Assembly: GCF_900169265.1 (NCBI RefSeq) | Contig: NZ_FXYX01000019.1 | Span: 1 to 64,000 of the forward strand | Direction of reading: 5' to 3' | DNA from: Brevibacterium iodinum ATCC 49514 | GTDB taxonomy: Bacteria > Actinomycetota > Actinomycetes > Actinomycetales > Brevibacteriaceae | DNA length: 64,000 bases | Shown: positions 33,364-42,506 of the stretch, piece by piece | How the letters are laid out: each line of letters opens with the position of its first letter | Position numbering within the stretch: the stretch's first letter is position 1 | Notes under the pieces: generated by a model | The model's database searches: none | What the model saw: the letters and a program-made list of their open reading frames with translations, nothing else | Told to the model about the DNA's origin: nothing | Translations under genes and position numbers: made by a program

Positions 33364-33465
33364 GATCTCAGACTAGTACGTGCCGCGCGAGGTGTGCGGT
33401 GCGGTCCACGCGCGGCGAATTGTCCGGAGTGGAGTCGCCGGCGTCACGCACCTCTCCATACACCC

Positions 33466-33523
33466 GCTGGCTCAACGTGCATGCGCAGAGCATGTGCGCG
33501 CTGCGCCCGCACGTTGACCCAGC
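33466..33523. repeat. Palindromic repeat, copy A
   Basis: Left arm gctggctcaacgtgc and right arm gcacgttgacccagc pair almost perfectly around a 28-nt GC-rich centre containing GCAGAGCAT. The same design recurs 46 bp downstream. Confidence 0.85.
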
Positions 33524-33568
33524 TGTTGCGCACCGCCACAATCGGCGCAGTTCATCCTCCAAAGACAG

Positions 33569-33630
33569 CAGCTGGCTCAAAGTGCAGGAGCAGAGCATTT
33601 ATGCCGTGCGCCTGCACTTTGAGCCAGCTG
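33569..33630. repeat. Palindromic repeat, copy B
   Basis: Left arm CAGCTGGCTCAAAGTGCAGG, right arm CTGCACTTTGAGCCAGCTG: a near-perfect stem of about 19 bp around a centre that again holds GCAGAGCAT. Arms differ from copy A at matching positions on both sides, so pairing has been conserved (C-G in A, A-T in B). Confidence 0.9.
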
Positions 33631-33638
33631 GTATGCAC

Positions 33639-33680
33639 TGAGGGCGAGCCAGCCGGTCGAAATCGGCTGGCCCGCCCTCA
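33639..33680. terminator. Hairpin downstream of sucD
   Basis: TGAGGGCG.GCCAGCC pairs with GGCTGGC.CGCCCTCA (16 positions, one mismatch), loop 10 nt, 24 bp beyond the sucD stop. No T-run on the minus strand, so a factor-dependent or processing hairpin is equally possible. Confidence 0.6.
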
Positions 33681-33703
33681 GCAGCGGTTGCGTCTCACGC
33701 GAC

Positions 33704-34600
33704 TCAGGCGAGGAGTCCGCGCATGAGTTCGGCGGTCTCGGTCGGGGTCTTGCCGACCTTGACGCCTGCAGCCTCGAGGGCTTCCTTCTTGGCCTGAGCG
33801 GTTCCCGAGGAGCCGGAGACGATGGCGCCGGCGTGGCCCATGGTCTTGCCCTCGGGAGCGGTGAAGCCTGCGACGTAGCCGACGACCGGCTTCGTCACGT
33901 TCTCCTTGATGAAGGCGGCAGCACGCTCTTCGGCGTCTCCGCCGATCTCGCCGATCATGACGATGGCTTCGGTGTCAGGATCGGCCTCGAAGGCTTCGAG
34001 CGCATCGATGTGCGTGGTGCCGATGACCGGGTCTCCGCCGATGCCGATGGCGGTCGAGAAGCCGAGGTCACGCAGCTCGTACATCATCTGGTAGGTCAGG
34101 GTGCCGGACTTCGAGACGAGGCCCAGCTTGCCCTTCTTCGTGATGTTGGCCGGGATGATGCCGGCCAGCGACTCACCGGGGGTGATGATGCCCGGGCAGT
34201 TGGGCCCGATGATGCGGGTGGCGTTTCCGGCCGCCTGCGCACGAGCCCAGACCTCGGCCGAATCCTGCACGGGAATGCCCTCGGTGATGATGACGAGCAG
34301 ACCGATCTTCGCGTCGATGGCCTCGATCGCGGCGTCCTTGGAGAATGCCGGCGGCACGAAGGCCACGGACACGTCAGCACCGGTGGCTTCCATCGCCTCG
34401 GCCACGGTTCCGAACACGGGGAGTTCGACCTCGTTGCCGGCCTGGTCGTTGTGCTTCACAGTGGTGCCGGCCTTGCGGGCGTTGACACCGCCGACGACGT
34501 TCGATCCGGCGGCGAGCATGCGGGCGGTGTGCTTCGAGCCCTCTCCGCCGGTGATGCCCTGGACGATGATCTTCGAATCGGAATTCAGGAAGATAGACAT
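33704..34600 (-). CDS. sucD: Succinyl-CoA ligase, alpha subunit
   Basis: 298 residues. CoA-binding Rossmann domain ([20 protein letters not shown]), the phosphohistidine loop with catalytic His in [20 protein letters not shown], and [15 protein letters not shown]. With SucC it interconverts succinyl-CoA and succinate with GTP/ATP formation in the TCA cycle. It starts 18 bp after the sucC stop; AGGTC lies upstream of the ATG. Confidence 0.97.
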   Translation of the reverse strand: MSIFLNSDSKIIVQGITGGEGSKHTARMLAAGSNVVGGVNARKAGTTVKHNDQAGNEVELPVFGTVAEAMEATGADVSVAFVPPAFSKDAAIEAIDAKIGLLVIITEGIPVQDSAEVWARAQAAGNATRIIGPNCPGIITPGESLAGIIPANITKKGKLGLVSKSGTLTYQMMYELRDLGFSTAIGIGGDPVIGTTHIDALEAFEADPDTEAIVMIGEIGGDAEERAAAFIKENVTKPVVGYVAGFTAPEGKTMGHAGAIVSGSSGTAQAKKEALEAAGVKVGKTPTETAELMRGLLA

Positions 34601-34618
34601 TGTTGTAAAGACCTTTCC

Positions 34619-35788
34619 TTACTTGGCAGCAGCCAGTTCGGCGGCCTTGTCGGCTCCACCGTCCATCGTGTCAGTGAGCGTGACGAGCGGGTGCGCGGCC
34701 TTCTGCAGGATGGCGCGTCCCTCTTCCACGTTGTTGCCGTCGAGGCGGACGACGAGCGGCTTGGTGGCCTGGTCGCCGAGGATCTCGAGTGCCTTGACGA
34801 TGCCGTCGGCCACGGCGTCACAGGCGGTGATTCCGCCGAAGACGTTGACGAAGACGGACTTCACCTGATCATCGCCGAGGATGACGTCGAGTCCGTTGGC
34901 CATGACCTCAGCCGAGGCGCCGCCTCCGATGTCGAGGAAGTTCGCGGGCTTGACGCCGCTGTGGTTCTCACCTGCATAGGCGACGACGTCGAGGGTCGAC
35001 ATGACCAGTCCTGCGCCGTTGCCGATGATTCCGACCTCACCGTCGAGCTTGACGTAGTTGAGGTCGAGCTTCTTGGCCTTGAGTTCCAGCGGGTTCTCTG
35101 CGCTGATGTCGCGCAGCTCCTCGTGCTCTTTCTGGCGGAAGTCGGCGTTGTCATCGAGCGAGACCTTGCCGTCGAGGGCGATGATGTCACCGGCACCGGT
35201 CTTGACCAGCGGGTTGACCTCGACGAGGGTGGCGTCTTCCTTCTCGAAGACGGTCCACAGGCTGGTCAGCACGGGGGCGACCTTCGCGGCGGTATCGGCG
35301 TCGAAGCCGGCCGCCTCGGCGATCTCTGCCGCCTTGGCATCGTTGATGCCGTCGATGGCGGAGACGGGGATCTTGGCGAGCGCTTCCGGACGTTCCACGG
35401 CCAACTGCTCGATCTCCACTCCGCCTTCCTTCGAGCACATGGCCAGGTAGGTGCGGTTGGACCGGTCGAGGAGGACGGAGAAGTAGTACTCCTCAGCAAT
35501 GTCGGCACCTTCGGCGATCATCACCTTTTCGGTGATGTGGCCCTTGATGTCGAGACCCAGGATGTCCTTGGCGCGTGCCTCGGCCTCATCGGGGTTCTTG
35601 GCGACCTTGACGCCGCCGGCCTTTCCACGGCCGCCGATCTTGACCTGAGACTTGACGACGACGACACCGCCGCCAAGATCTTCGGCTGCCTTCTTCGCTG
35701 CTTCTGGCGTCGTCGCGACCTGGGCCTTGAGCACGGGCACTCCGTGCTTCTCGAACAGGTCACGTGCTTGATACTCGAAAAGATCCAC
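34619..35788 (-). CDS. sucC: Succinyl-CoA ligase, beta subunit
   Basis: 389 residues from GTG 35788 (GAAGGA 7 nt upstream); this gives the standard N-terminus [19 protein letters not shown], whereas the longer open frame adds about 56 unrelated residues. ATP-grasp motifs are present: [40 protein letters not shown] and [13 protein letters not shown], then FLDIGGGAS and VFGGITACD. Forms the nucleotide-binding subunit of succinyl-CoA synthetase with sucD in the same operon. Confidence 0.97.
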   Translation of the reverse strand: MDLFEYQARDLFEKHGVPVLKAQVATTPEAAKKAAEDLGGGVVVVKSQVKIGGRGKAGGVKVAKNPDEAEARAKDILGLDIKGHITEKVMIAEGADIAEEYYFSVLLDRSNRTYLAMCSKEGGVEIEQLAVERPEALAKIPVSAIDGINDAKAAEIAEAAGFDADTAAKVAPVLTSLWTVFEKEDATLVEVNPLVKTGAGDIIALDGKVSLDDNADFRQKEHEELRDISAENPLELKAKKLDLNYVKLDGEVGIIGNGAGLVMSTLDVVAYAGENHSGVKPANFLDIGGGASAEVMANGLDVILGDDQVKSVFVNVFGGITACDAVADGIVKALEILGDQATKPLVVRLDGNNVEEGRAILQKAAHPLVTLTDTMDGGADKAAELAAAK

Positions 35789-35952
35789 GTGTATTCCTTC
35801 GCTCTCACTGCCGGGTGGTTGGCCCCTGCAGGTTCGTTGACGGATGCAACAACCAAGGACAACCATATTCCCAAACGCACCCGTCCATCCAACCTTGCAG
35901 ATTAAATGGACCCTGAGCGTAAGGAATCTCTCGTCAAAAAGTATCTTTGCTC

Positions 35953-35965
35953 TCAAGATTCTTGA
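35953..35965. promoter_or_regulatory. Operator-like dyad upstream of the MarR gene
   Basis: TCAAGA-T-TCTTGA, a perfect 13-bp palindrome 20 bp before the marR start codon, in an AT-rich promoter stretch. Likely the binding site for autoregulation. Confidence 0.55.
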
Positions 35966-35985
35966 TATGGACGTAAAATCGATTC

Positions 35986-36480
35986 ATGGACGAAGTGGAT
36001 CGAATAGTCGCAGCCTGGCGACGTGAGCGTTCGGATCTCGACGTCTCCCCGATGGAGATCCTCTCCCGAGTCTCGCGGCTGGCTAGGCAGTTGGACCTGG
36101 CACGGAAGGCGAGCTTCGCCGATTACGGAATCGAGGGATGGGCCTTCGACGTGCTCTCCGCCCTCCGCCGAGCCGGTGAGCCCTATCAGCTCTCCCCCTC
36201 GACGCTGCTGCAGGAGACGCTTGTCACGAGCGGCACCATGACCAATCGCATCGACCGCCTCGTGGCCCGCGGATGGGTGGAGCGTCGCCCCGATCCGGGT
36301 GATCGCCGCGGAGTGCTCGTTCACCTCACCGACAGCGGCCGCGCCACCGTCGACTCCGCCCTGGCGGACCTGCTCGTGAAGGAGCGCGAGATCCTCAGCG
36401 GCCTCACCCCCGCCGGCAGTCGCAAACTCGCCGGGCTGCTGCGCGAGCTGTCCACCGGCTTCGACGGCGGCGAGGACTGA
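35986..36480 (+). CDS. MarR family transcriptional regulator
   Basis: 164 residues. Winged helix with LSPSTLLQETLVTSGTMTNR (recognition helix) and the wing LVARGWVERRPDPGDRRGVL (MarR hallmark D-x-R-G/R), then VHLTDSGRATVDSALADLL. Long flanking dimer helices. Divergent from sucCD and upstream, by 75 bp, of a GNAT gene it may control. A dyad sits just before its start. Confidence 0.92.
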   Translation: MDEVDRIVAAWRRERSDLDVSPMEILSRVSRLARQLDLARKASFADYGIEGWAFDVLSALRRAGEPYQLSPSTLLQETLVTSGTMTNRIDRLVARGWVERRPDPGDRRGVLVHLTDSGRATVDSALADLLVKEREILSGLTPAGSRKLAGLLRELSTGFDGGED

Positions 36481-36555
36481 ACCCCAGTCACACCTGCCCA
36501 ACCACAGGCACGGACGCACGAAACCCACCCGAACCCCAACGACGAGGACCCAACC

Positions 36556-37245
36556 ATGAACGACGACCTCACGAATTTCACCGGTGCACAGCCGCCTCGG
36601 CGAGAGCCCATCCACGGTCATTACGTCGATCTCGAGCCCCTCGATCCTGCCGTCCACGGCGATGATCTGTTCGCTGCGGTCTCAGTTCCCGACGGGATCG
36701 AGGAGCGGTTCCGCTACCTGCCGCAGTCTCCGCAGACCGAACGCAGCGACTTCGATACCTGGATCGCCGAGGCGGCCACCTCCTCGGATCCCCTCTTCTT
36801 CGCCGTCGTGGACCGATCCACCGGTCGAGCCGAGGGGCGGCAGGCACTGATGCGCATCGACACCGCCAACGGGGTCATGGAGATCGGGCACATCCTCTGG
36901 GGTCCGGGGCTGCGGCGGACGCGAGCAGCCACCGAGGCGCTCTTCCTCTGCGCCGATCTCGCCTTCGCCTCCGGTTTCCGACGGTTCGAGTGGAAGTGCG
37001 ATGACGCGAACGCCCCGTCGAAAGCGGCCGCCGAACGCTTCGGGTTCACCTTCGAAGGAGTGTTCCGGCAGCACCTCGTGTACAAGGGCCGCAACCGCGA
37101 CACCGCGTGGTTCTCGATCATCGACAGCGAATGGCCGGCGCTGCGATCGGCCTATGAGCAGTGGCTCGACGAAGCGAACTTCGATGCCGCGGGCGGCCAG
37201 CGCCAGAGCCTGCGCGAACTCATCGCCGCAGCGCGCCGCGGCTGA
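36556..37245 (+). CDS. GNAT acetyltransferase, RimJ/RimL-like
   Basis: 229 residues. RimJ/RimL-type N-acetyltransferase: an N-terminal strand HGHYVDLEPLDPAVHGDDLF, VMEIGHILWGPGLRRTRAAT (acetyl-CoA loop), FEWKCDDANAPSKAAAERFG (the N-x-x-S/A-x-x-x-x-E-x-x-G signature) and GVFRQHLVYKGRNRDTAWFS. Probable substrate: a protein N-terminus or small amine. Follows marR on the same strand. Confidence 0.92.
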   Translation: MNDDLTNFTGAQPPRREPIHGHYVDLEPLDPAVHGDDLFAAVSVPDGIEERFRYLPQSPQTERSDFDTWIAEAATSSDPLFFAVVDRSTGRAEGRQALMRIDTANGVMEIGHILWGPGLRRTRAATEALFLCADLAFASGFRRFEWKCDDANAPSKAAAERFGFTFEGVFRQHLVYKGRNRDTAWFSIIDSEWPALRSAYEQWLDEANFDAAGGQRQSLRELIAAARRG

Positions 37246-37360
37246 GGCCTCGCACCTGCGCCGCTTTCGCCGCATCGCCGCGCGTCCACCCGGTCTCGGG
37301 CCGTCCCGCGCATTAGGGTGGAAGCGACACCATTTGGACGCTGAGACACCTCGAGGAACC

Positions 37361-38071
37361 ATGCGACTTCGCCCCCTTGCCCTGCTGTCCGCCGCAGCAC
37401 TGCTGGCCACGACGACGGCCTGCGTGTCGACTCCCGATGAGACCCGACCCCAGCCGCGCCCCTCGGTGAGCAGAGAAGAAGTCACCCCAATCGAGAAGCC
37501 AGACGATGCACCGAAGGTGTCCATCGTCGATTCCTCGCCAGGTGGGGCGAAGGACACCGACCCGCTGTGGCAGGGCCTCGCCGAGGCGGCCGAGAAGAAG
37601 ACCGAGGCCTACCTCAAGGTCTACGTGCACACCGGCAACCCGGAAGTCCCCGACTCCGGCGAGACGACCGTGACCGCCGACAGCCCCGACAGCGTCAGCG
37701 TCACCGTCGACTCGAAGAACGTCGACGACGGTGCCTCCCCGTTCCTGCTCATCCACGGCACTTTCGAGGTCGAGGAGATCGGCAACTCGGCCTACACACT
37801 CAAGACCGTCGATGACGAAGACATTCCAGAGCTCGACCCGAAGGGCCCGGATGACGCGAAGCGCTGCACCGCCGATGATGCCCAGGACCGCATCGGCCTG
37901 GCCGCCGACGACCTCGCCGAGGATCCCGGTCGTCGCGAGGAGTTCCGCCAACAGTGGGGCGGTTCGCCGCGCGTTTGGTGGGGCATCCAGATGACAGCCA
38001 TCAGCCTCGGCGAAGAGGGCGGGGTCGCCGGTGACTACCTCACCGAAGCCTGCGGAGAGTTCCTCCAGTAA
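37361..38071 (+). CDS. Predicted lipoprotein of unknown function
   Basis: 236 residues from ATG 37361, 6 nt after GAGGA. Lipoprotein signal peptide MRLRPLALLSAAALLATTTA with lipobox ...TTAC and Cys at about residue 21. The mature part opens with a Pro/Asp/Glu-rich tether, then a folded domain with two Cys (RCTADDAQD, TEACGEFLQ) likely disulphide-linked. No family recognised. The longer open frame from 37001 overlaps the GNAT gene and is not used. Confidence 0.85.
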   Translation: MRLRPLALLSAAALLATTTACVSTPDETRPQPRPSVSREEVTPIEKPDDAPKVSIVDSSPGGAKDTDPLWQGLAEAAEKKTEAYLKVYVHTGNPEVPDSGETTVTADSPDSVSVTVDSKNVDDGASPFLLIHGTFEVEEIGNSAYTLKTVDDEDIPELDPKGPDDAKRCTADDAQDRIGLAADDLAEDPGRREEFRQQWGGSPRVWWGIQMTAISLGEEGGVAGDYLTEACGEFLQ

Positions 38072-38148
38072 TCTCCGGGCACTCCTCGCCTCGCCTTGGT
38101 GCAGCCGGCGGCGTCGTCACCCGGCGTTCTGCGTGCGACGATGAGTTC

Positions 38149-39351
38149 ATGAAGATCGCTGTCATCGGAGCTGGAATCGGCGGACTCTCAGCGGCCGTGG
38201 GACTGCAGAGGGTCGGCGCCGAGGTCACCGTGTTCGAACGTGCCCCCGAAGTGAGGGCCGGTGGTTCGGGACTGTCGATCTTCGCCAACGGGCTTGCCGC
38301 GCTGGAGTCTCTCGGTCTGCGTGAGGCGTTCGACGCCGTGACCGATGCCAGCGTCGAAGGTTTCGCCGCGGGCCAGCGTCTTGCCGACGGCCGCTGGATC
38401 GCTCAGGTGCCCAATGATTCCGTCGGTGCGCTGCGCATCGTCGACCGGGCCGACCTCCACCGCATCCTCCTCGATGCTCTGGCTCCTGGGACAGTGCGCA
38501 CCGGCACCGAGGCGACGGCGACCGGCACCGATGGAACGCTGACTATCAGGGCCGGGTCCGCCGAGGAAGCTCCCACGACGGAGTCGAAGGCAGAGCGTTT
38601 CGACCTCATCATCGGCGCCGACGGTCTGCGCAGCCGGGTCCGCACCGTCGTCGACGGTGAACTGGTGGCACCGCGGTACTCCGGGTATTCCGCGTGGCGG
38701 GGCATCACCTCGGTGCCGGTGGATCTGTCCGGCGAGGCCGGGGAGCCGGTCGGGCACGGACGCCGATTCGGCATCGCTCCACTGGCCGACGGCCGCGTCT
38801 ATTGGTTCGCCGTGGCGAATATGCCGCAGAACGCGGTCTTCGCCGATGAGAAGGCGACGATCGAGCAGATGTTCACAAGCTGGCACTCCCCCATCGCCGA
38901 TCTCATCGCCGCCACCCCCTCCGATGAGATCCGCCGCACCGCGATCTCCGACCTCTCCCGCCGGTTGCGTCATTATCACCGCGGCCGAGTCGTCCTCCTC
39001 GGCGATGCCGCGCATGCGATGACGCCGAACCTCGGTCAGGGAGGAGGTCAGGCCCTCGAAGACGCGGCGACGCTCACCGTCCTGCTCGCCCCGTTGCTCG
39101 CGCGCCGCCGATCCGGCGGCGCTGCCGAATCATCGGCCAAGACCGTCGCTGCGGCACTGGGCCGCTATGACTCGCTGCGCCGCCCGCGGACGCAGTCGAT
39201 CGCCCAGAAGTCTCGGCTGATGGGGCAGGTGTTCCAACTCGAATCGCCGTTCTTGGCGGGCCTGCGCAACGCCGTTTTCTCAGCGGTTCCCTCACGACTC
39301 ATCGCCGCTCAGGCTGCGAGCGTCCAGAAATGGTCACCGCCGCCCTTGTGA
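38149..39351 (+). CDS. FAD-dependent monooxygenase (salicylate hydroxylase/UbiH-like)
   Basis: 400 residues. Group A flavin monooxygenase with all three fingerprints: dinucleotide motif KIAVIGAGIGGLSAAVGLQR, the DG motif DLIIGADGLRSRVR and the GD motif VVLLGDAAHAMTPNLGQGGG. Hydroxylates an aromatic or similar substrate with NAD(P)H and O2; the substrate cannot be deduced. Stands alone; the 300 bp downstream contain no gene. Confidence 0.93.
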   Translation: MKIAVIGAGIGGLSAAVGLQRVGAEVTVFERAPEVRAGGSGLSIFANGLAALESLGLREAFDAVTDASVEGFAAGQRLADGRWIAQVPNDSVGALRIVDRADLHRILLDALAPGTVRTGTEATATGTDGTLTIRAGSAEEAPTTESKAERFDLIIGADGLRSRVRTVVDGELVAPRYSGYSAWRGITSVPVDLSGEAGEPVGHGRRFGIAPLADGRVYWFAVANMPQNAVFADEKATIEQMFTSWHSPIADLIAATPSDEIRRTAISDLSRRLRHYHRGRVVLLGDAAHAMTPNLGQGGGQALEDAATLTVLLAPLLARRRSGGAAESSAKTVAAALGRYDSLRRPRTQSIAQKSRLMGQVFQLESPFLAGLRNAVFSAVPSRLIAAQAASVQKWSPPPL

Positions 39352-39653
39352 GGCTGCCGGCCGGCTGCCGCTGGCGCACTGCGGACGGCGCTGTCGGTCG
39401 GAATCCGCCCAGCCAGCACCGCTGACATGAATTAAGTGTGCGCAGATTGCCATTCTGACGCTGTTTTTGGGCAATCTTGGCACAGTTAACGGATTCTCCC
39501 AGCGGTGGTGGGTGGTTGCAAAGGCTCGAATTCGAAAGAACGCAGGTCGCCATCGGATACACAGCGCAGAATTCAGGTCGGTATCGGATACTTCTCTCGC
39601 TCGAAAGTATCCGATAACGACCTACATCCGGACGAGTACCCGCTTAAACCCGC
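39352..39653. other. 302-bp gene-free stretch with inverted repeats
   Basis: Holds a hairpin AGATTGCC / GGCAATCT (39444-39477) and a longer inverted repeat (39575-39623). More AT-rich than its surroundings. No credible open frame. Confidence 0.55.
39575..39623. repeat. 19-bp inverted repeat with 11-nt spacer
   Basis: AGGTCGGTATCGGATACTT (39575-39593) and AAGTATCCGATAACGACCT (39605-39623) match at 18 of 19 positions. A partial direct copy, AGGTCGCCATCGGATAC, lies 30 bp upstream at 39544-39560. Could be a terminator for the monooxygenase, an operator, or the end of a lost element. Confidence 0.8.
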
Positions 39654-40094
39654 CTAGTCGGTCAGGGCGCGGTTGTAGGCGTCGACGACGGCGGGCAGGA
39701 AGAAGCCCAAGAGCACGGCTATGGCGGTGACCAGGCAGGCCAGCCCCAGCCACAGGGAACCGCCGATGACGCTGAAGGCGAAGACGATGACGAGCAGCTC
39801 GAAGGCGATCGCCGCCGGACGCGCCCACCGATGCAGACGCCAGGCGCCCCGGGCCGCGGCGCCGACACCGGCCGCGAAGATGAGGAACATGACGGCCAGA
39901 CCGATCAGCGAAGCCGCCAAGGGGCCGGCGGTGATCGCGGTGATGACGAACGACACCGCCGCACCGACCAGGGCCAGCGCCTGCATGCCGAGGACGCTCA
40001 CGGGCAGAAGCATCGCCCGTGGGGTCGGAACGCCGTGTCCCTCAGGCTCCGGTGAGGCACCAGACGCTGCGGCCCGGTCATTGTGTGAGCTCAA
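39654..40094 (-). CDS. Small integral membrane protein, unrecognised
   Basis: About 146 residues with four hydrophobic segments: MLLPVSVLGMQALALVGAAV, AASLIGLAVMFLIFAAGVGA, AIAFELLVIVFAFSVIGGSL and a last one ending GFFLPAVVDAYNRALTD. I propose TTG 40094, overlapping the adenosine deaminase stop; a start at ATG 40013 would drop a hydrophilic 27-residue N-terminus. The 3' partner of add in an operon; no function assignable. Confidence 0.7.
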   Translation of the reverse strand: MSSHNDRAAASGASPEPEGHGVPTPRAMLLPVSVLGMQALALVGAAVSFVITAITAGPLAASLIGLAVMFLIFAAGVGAAARGAWRLHRWARPAAIAFELLVIVFAFSVIGGSLWLGLACLVTAIAVLLGFFLPAVVDAYNRALTD

Positions 40095-41200
40095 ATGGTC
40101 ACCCGGGCGAATCCGGGGATGAGGATCTCGTCGAGCATGCGCTCGCGCACATCCAGCGGCAGGAAGGCAGCGGTGATGGCGTTGACCGTCGCCCATTCGA
40201 GGTCGGTCTGGTTCCAACCGGCCTCATCGACGAGCAGACGCATCTCACGCGACACGGAAGTGCCGGACATGAGTCGGTTGTCCGGGTTGATGGTGACCGC
40301 GAAGCCGAGATCCTTGAGCCCCGTGATCGGGTGGCTGGCGATGGTGCCGCCGATATCGGTCTGCAGGTTGGAACTCGGGCACAGTTCGAGCGGGATCTGC
40401 TGATCGAGGACCCAGGCGGCGAGGCTGCCGAGCTGCCCCTGACCGTCGACGATGTCCATGTCCTCTACGATGCGCGCACCATGGCCCAGACGCTGGGCGT
40501 GGCAGATGGTGACCGCCTCGTGGATTGATTCCTTGCCGGCGGCCTCACCGGCATGGATCGTCACCGGCACATATGCCTGGTGCAGGGCGTTGAAAGCGGA
40601 GAGGTGCGCAGACGGCGGGAAGCCGTTCTCGGGTCCGGCGATGTCGAAGCCGACGACACCGGAATCCGCACCCTTCTCACGATGGCGGATGGCCAGTTCG
40701 GCGATCGCCAGCGAGTTGTCGGCCTGGCGCATGGCCGTGATGAGCTGTCCGACGCGGATGTATTTGCCCTCGGCCGCGGCCTCGGAGACGCCGGCTTCCA
40801 GACCGTCCTGGACGGCTTCGACGACGGCGTCGAGTTCGAGTCCGCCTTCGAGGTGCTGTTCGGGAGCCCACCGGGCCTCGGCGTAGAAGACTCCGTCGGC
40901 CACCTGGTCGAGGACCCATTCCTTGGCCACGCGGCGCAGGTTGTCCTCGCTCTGCATGACCGCCACGGTGTGCGAGAACGTCTCGAGGTAGCGGACCAGG
41001 TCACCGGAGTTCGCGGACTCCGAGAACCACCGGCGCAGCGATTCGACATCGGAGGCGGGCAGGGTGTGACCGATCGAGTCGGCCAGTTCGAGCATCGTCG
41101 ACGGGCGCAGACCGCCGTCGAGGTGATCGTGGAGGGAGACTTTGGGCAGCTGCAGGATGGGGTCGTCCGATGCGACGCCGGCGGGTACATTCATCACCAT
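40091..41200 (-). CDS. add: Adenosine deaminase
   Basis: 369 residues. All hallmarks are present: the metal pair in VSLHDHLDGGLRPSTMLELA, TIHAGEAAGKESIHEA (HAGE), ARIVEDMD-type region, LELCPSSNLQT and AVTINPDNRLMSGTS, which carries the catalytic Asp region. Deaminates adenosine to inosine in purine salvage. It follows the BMP-type lipoprotein gene by 29 bp, suggesting import followed by deamination. Start at ATG 41200; ATG 41194 is equally placed. Confidence 0.95.
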   Translation of the reverse strand: MVMNVPAGVASDDPILQLPKVSLHDHLDGGLRPSTMLELADSIGHTLPASDVESLRRWFSESANSGDLVRYLETFSHTVAVMQSEDNLRRVAKEWVLDQVADGVFYAEARWAPEQHLEGGLELDAVVEAVQDGLEAGVSEAAAEGKYIRVGQLITAMRQADNSLAIAELAIRHREKGADSGVVGFDIAGPENGFPPSAHLSAFNALHQAYVPVTIHAGEAAGKESIHEAVTICHAQRLGHGARIVEDMDIVDGQGQLGSLAAWVLDQQIPLELCPSSNLQTDIGGTIASHPITGLKDLGFAVTINPDNRLMSGTSVSREMRLLVDEAGWNQTDLEWATVNAITAAFLPLDVRERMLDEILIPGFARVTI

Positions 41201-41229
41201 CTCAGCTTATCCGATGCGGCGCGCGCCCC

Positions 41230-42396
41230 TCATCCTTTCTCCGGGTCGATCTCCCCGCTCTTGATCCGCTCGCGCAGGTCCGTGATTCCGCGTCCGGCGT
41301 CGGAGACACGGGAGAGGAATCCGTCCTCGGCGACGATGCGCACTCCCCCGTTGTCGAGGGTGCCCCAGTAGCGGCGGTCGGCGACGCGGAATCCGCCGAT
41401 CTCCTCGGGCCCGGTCGTCGGGGCGGGGGCCACCTCGTCGGGGTTCTTGCTCTGAGGCCAGTCGGGGAACATCGTGCGCAGTCCGCGGCGCACGTTCGGC
41501 TCCACGGTGGCTACGATCGCCTTGGAGAACCCGCCGGCGGTGCCGTACCAGACGACCTTCGGCAAGCTCGGTCCCTCGTCGTCGCCGTCCGGGTCCTGTG
41601 TGGCCGCGGTCAGCTCGGTCCGCTTCTCATCCGCCGAGGTGACCACCCCCATCGCGGCCGCCGATCCGAAGGGAACGAGCACATCGACATCGGCATCGAA
41701 GGACCGTTCGAAGTAGTCGTTCCCGGCGTCGCGGGCATCGTCGATCGCCCGAGGCGAACCGTTCGCCGAGGCGGCCCCGCCGGAGGAGGGACGGTAGGAC
41801 TCCGCCTTCGGCAGGTCCTCGTCCTTCTCCTTGTTGTACAGGTCGACCCCGGCGTCGAAGGCGGCCAGAATACGTTCGGACTGGGGGAAACCGTGCGCGA
41901 CGACGACCCCGACCTTCCCCGTCTCCGAGGCGATGGCTGCGGTGTAGCCGGCGATGAACGCGGGCGGGACGAGGTCGAAGTCCATGCTCAGCACGTTCTT
42001 CGGCAGGTCATCGGTGCCGCTGGAGACCCCGAGGAACAGATCGTCGGAGTGGGCGGCGGCGAAGTCCGCGAGTTCGTCCGCTCCCCCGGGTCCGATCACC
42101 GTGGTCAGGGCACAGTCGTTTCTGTGCATCCGATCCAATGCCGCCGAAGTGGCCGACCCACCCGAGACACGTTGACTCGAGGTACCCGAGAAGACCCCGG
42201 CTCCACGGGCCAGTTCCGCCTCCTCGAGGGTGAGCGCACCGGCCGAGTGATCGTCGAAGCCGGCCGGGGCCGAGACGAGGCAGCCGAGCCGTTCCTCTAC
42301 GAGGGCCTCGGGAGTCGTGCCGGAGCAGCCGGTCAGCACCAGGGTGCCCACCGCGGCGAAGGCGGCGATGGAGGTGCTGCGGACTCGGAGACTCAT
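41230..42396 (-). CDS. BMP/PnrA-type substrate-binding lipoprotein
   Basis: 388 residues. Signal peptide with lipobox LVLTGC (Cys about 24). The body has the periplasmic-binding fold of the BMP/Med family: DRMHRNDCALTTVIGPGGAD, HSDDLFLGVSSGTDDLP, PPAFIAGYTAAIASETGKVG and DADVDVLVPFGSAAAMGVV. Family members bind purine nucleosides for ABC import. No permease genes are adjacent, so it may serve a transporter elsewhere. The adjacent adenosine deaminase gene supports a nucleoside ligand. Confidence 0.85.
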   Translation of the reverse strand: MSLRVRSTSIAAFAAVGTLVLTGCSGTTPEALVEERLGCLVSAPAGFDDHSAGALTLEEAELARGAGVFSGTSSQRVSGGSATSAALDRMHRNDCALTTVIGPGGADELADFAAAHSDDLFLGVSSGTDDLPKNVLSMDFDLVPPAFIAGYTAAIASETGKVGVVVAHGFPQSERILAAFDAGVDLYNKEKDEDLPKAESYRPSSGGAASANGSPRAIDDARDAGNDYFERSFDADVDVLVPFGSAAAMGVVTSADEKRTELTAATQDPDGDDEGPSLPKVVWYGTAGGFSKAIVATVEPNVRRGLRTMFPDWPQSKNPDEVAPAPTTGPEEIGGFRVADRRYWGTLDNGGVRIVAEDGFLSRVSDAGRGITDLRERIKSGEIDPEKG

Positions 42397-42506
42397 GACA
42401 TCAAGATTATCGGCCCGCCGTCTTGGCCGGGTAATCAGCGTGGACAGCCGGCGCAGCGAAGCAGCCGCCGATCACTGTCGAACGGTCGCCGACCGTGACT
42501 GGTCGA

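Larger units (their letters stand above)
33364..33703. other. 340-bp gene-free stretch with palindromic repeats between ltaE-like gene and sucD
   Basis: Contains two copies of a long palindrome (33466-33523, 33569-33630) and a third hairpin (33639-33680). Short open frames here (for example 33368-33598 minus) are reading through the palindromes and are not credible genes. Confidence 0.6.

Noticed and set aside
33833-35905. 690-codon plus-strand open frame
   Set aside because: It is the antisense of sucD and sucC, long only because of GC-biased third positions; sucCD have clear motifs and starts.
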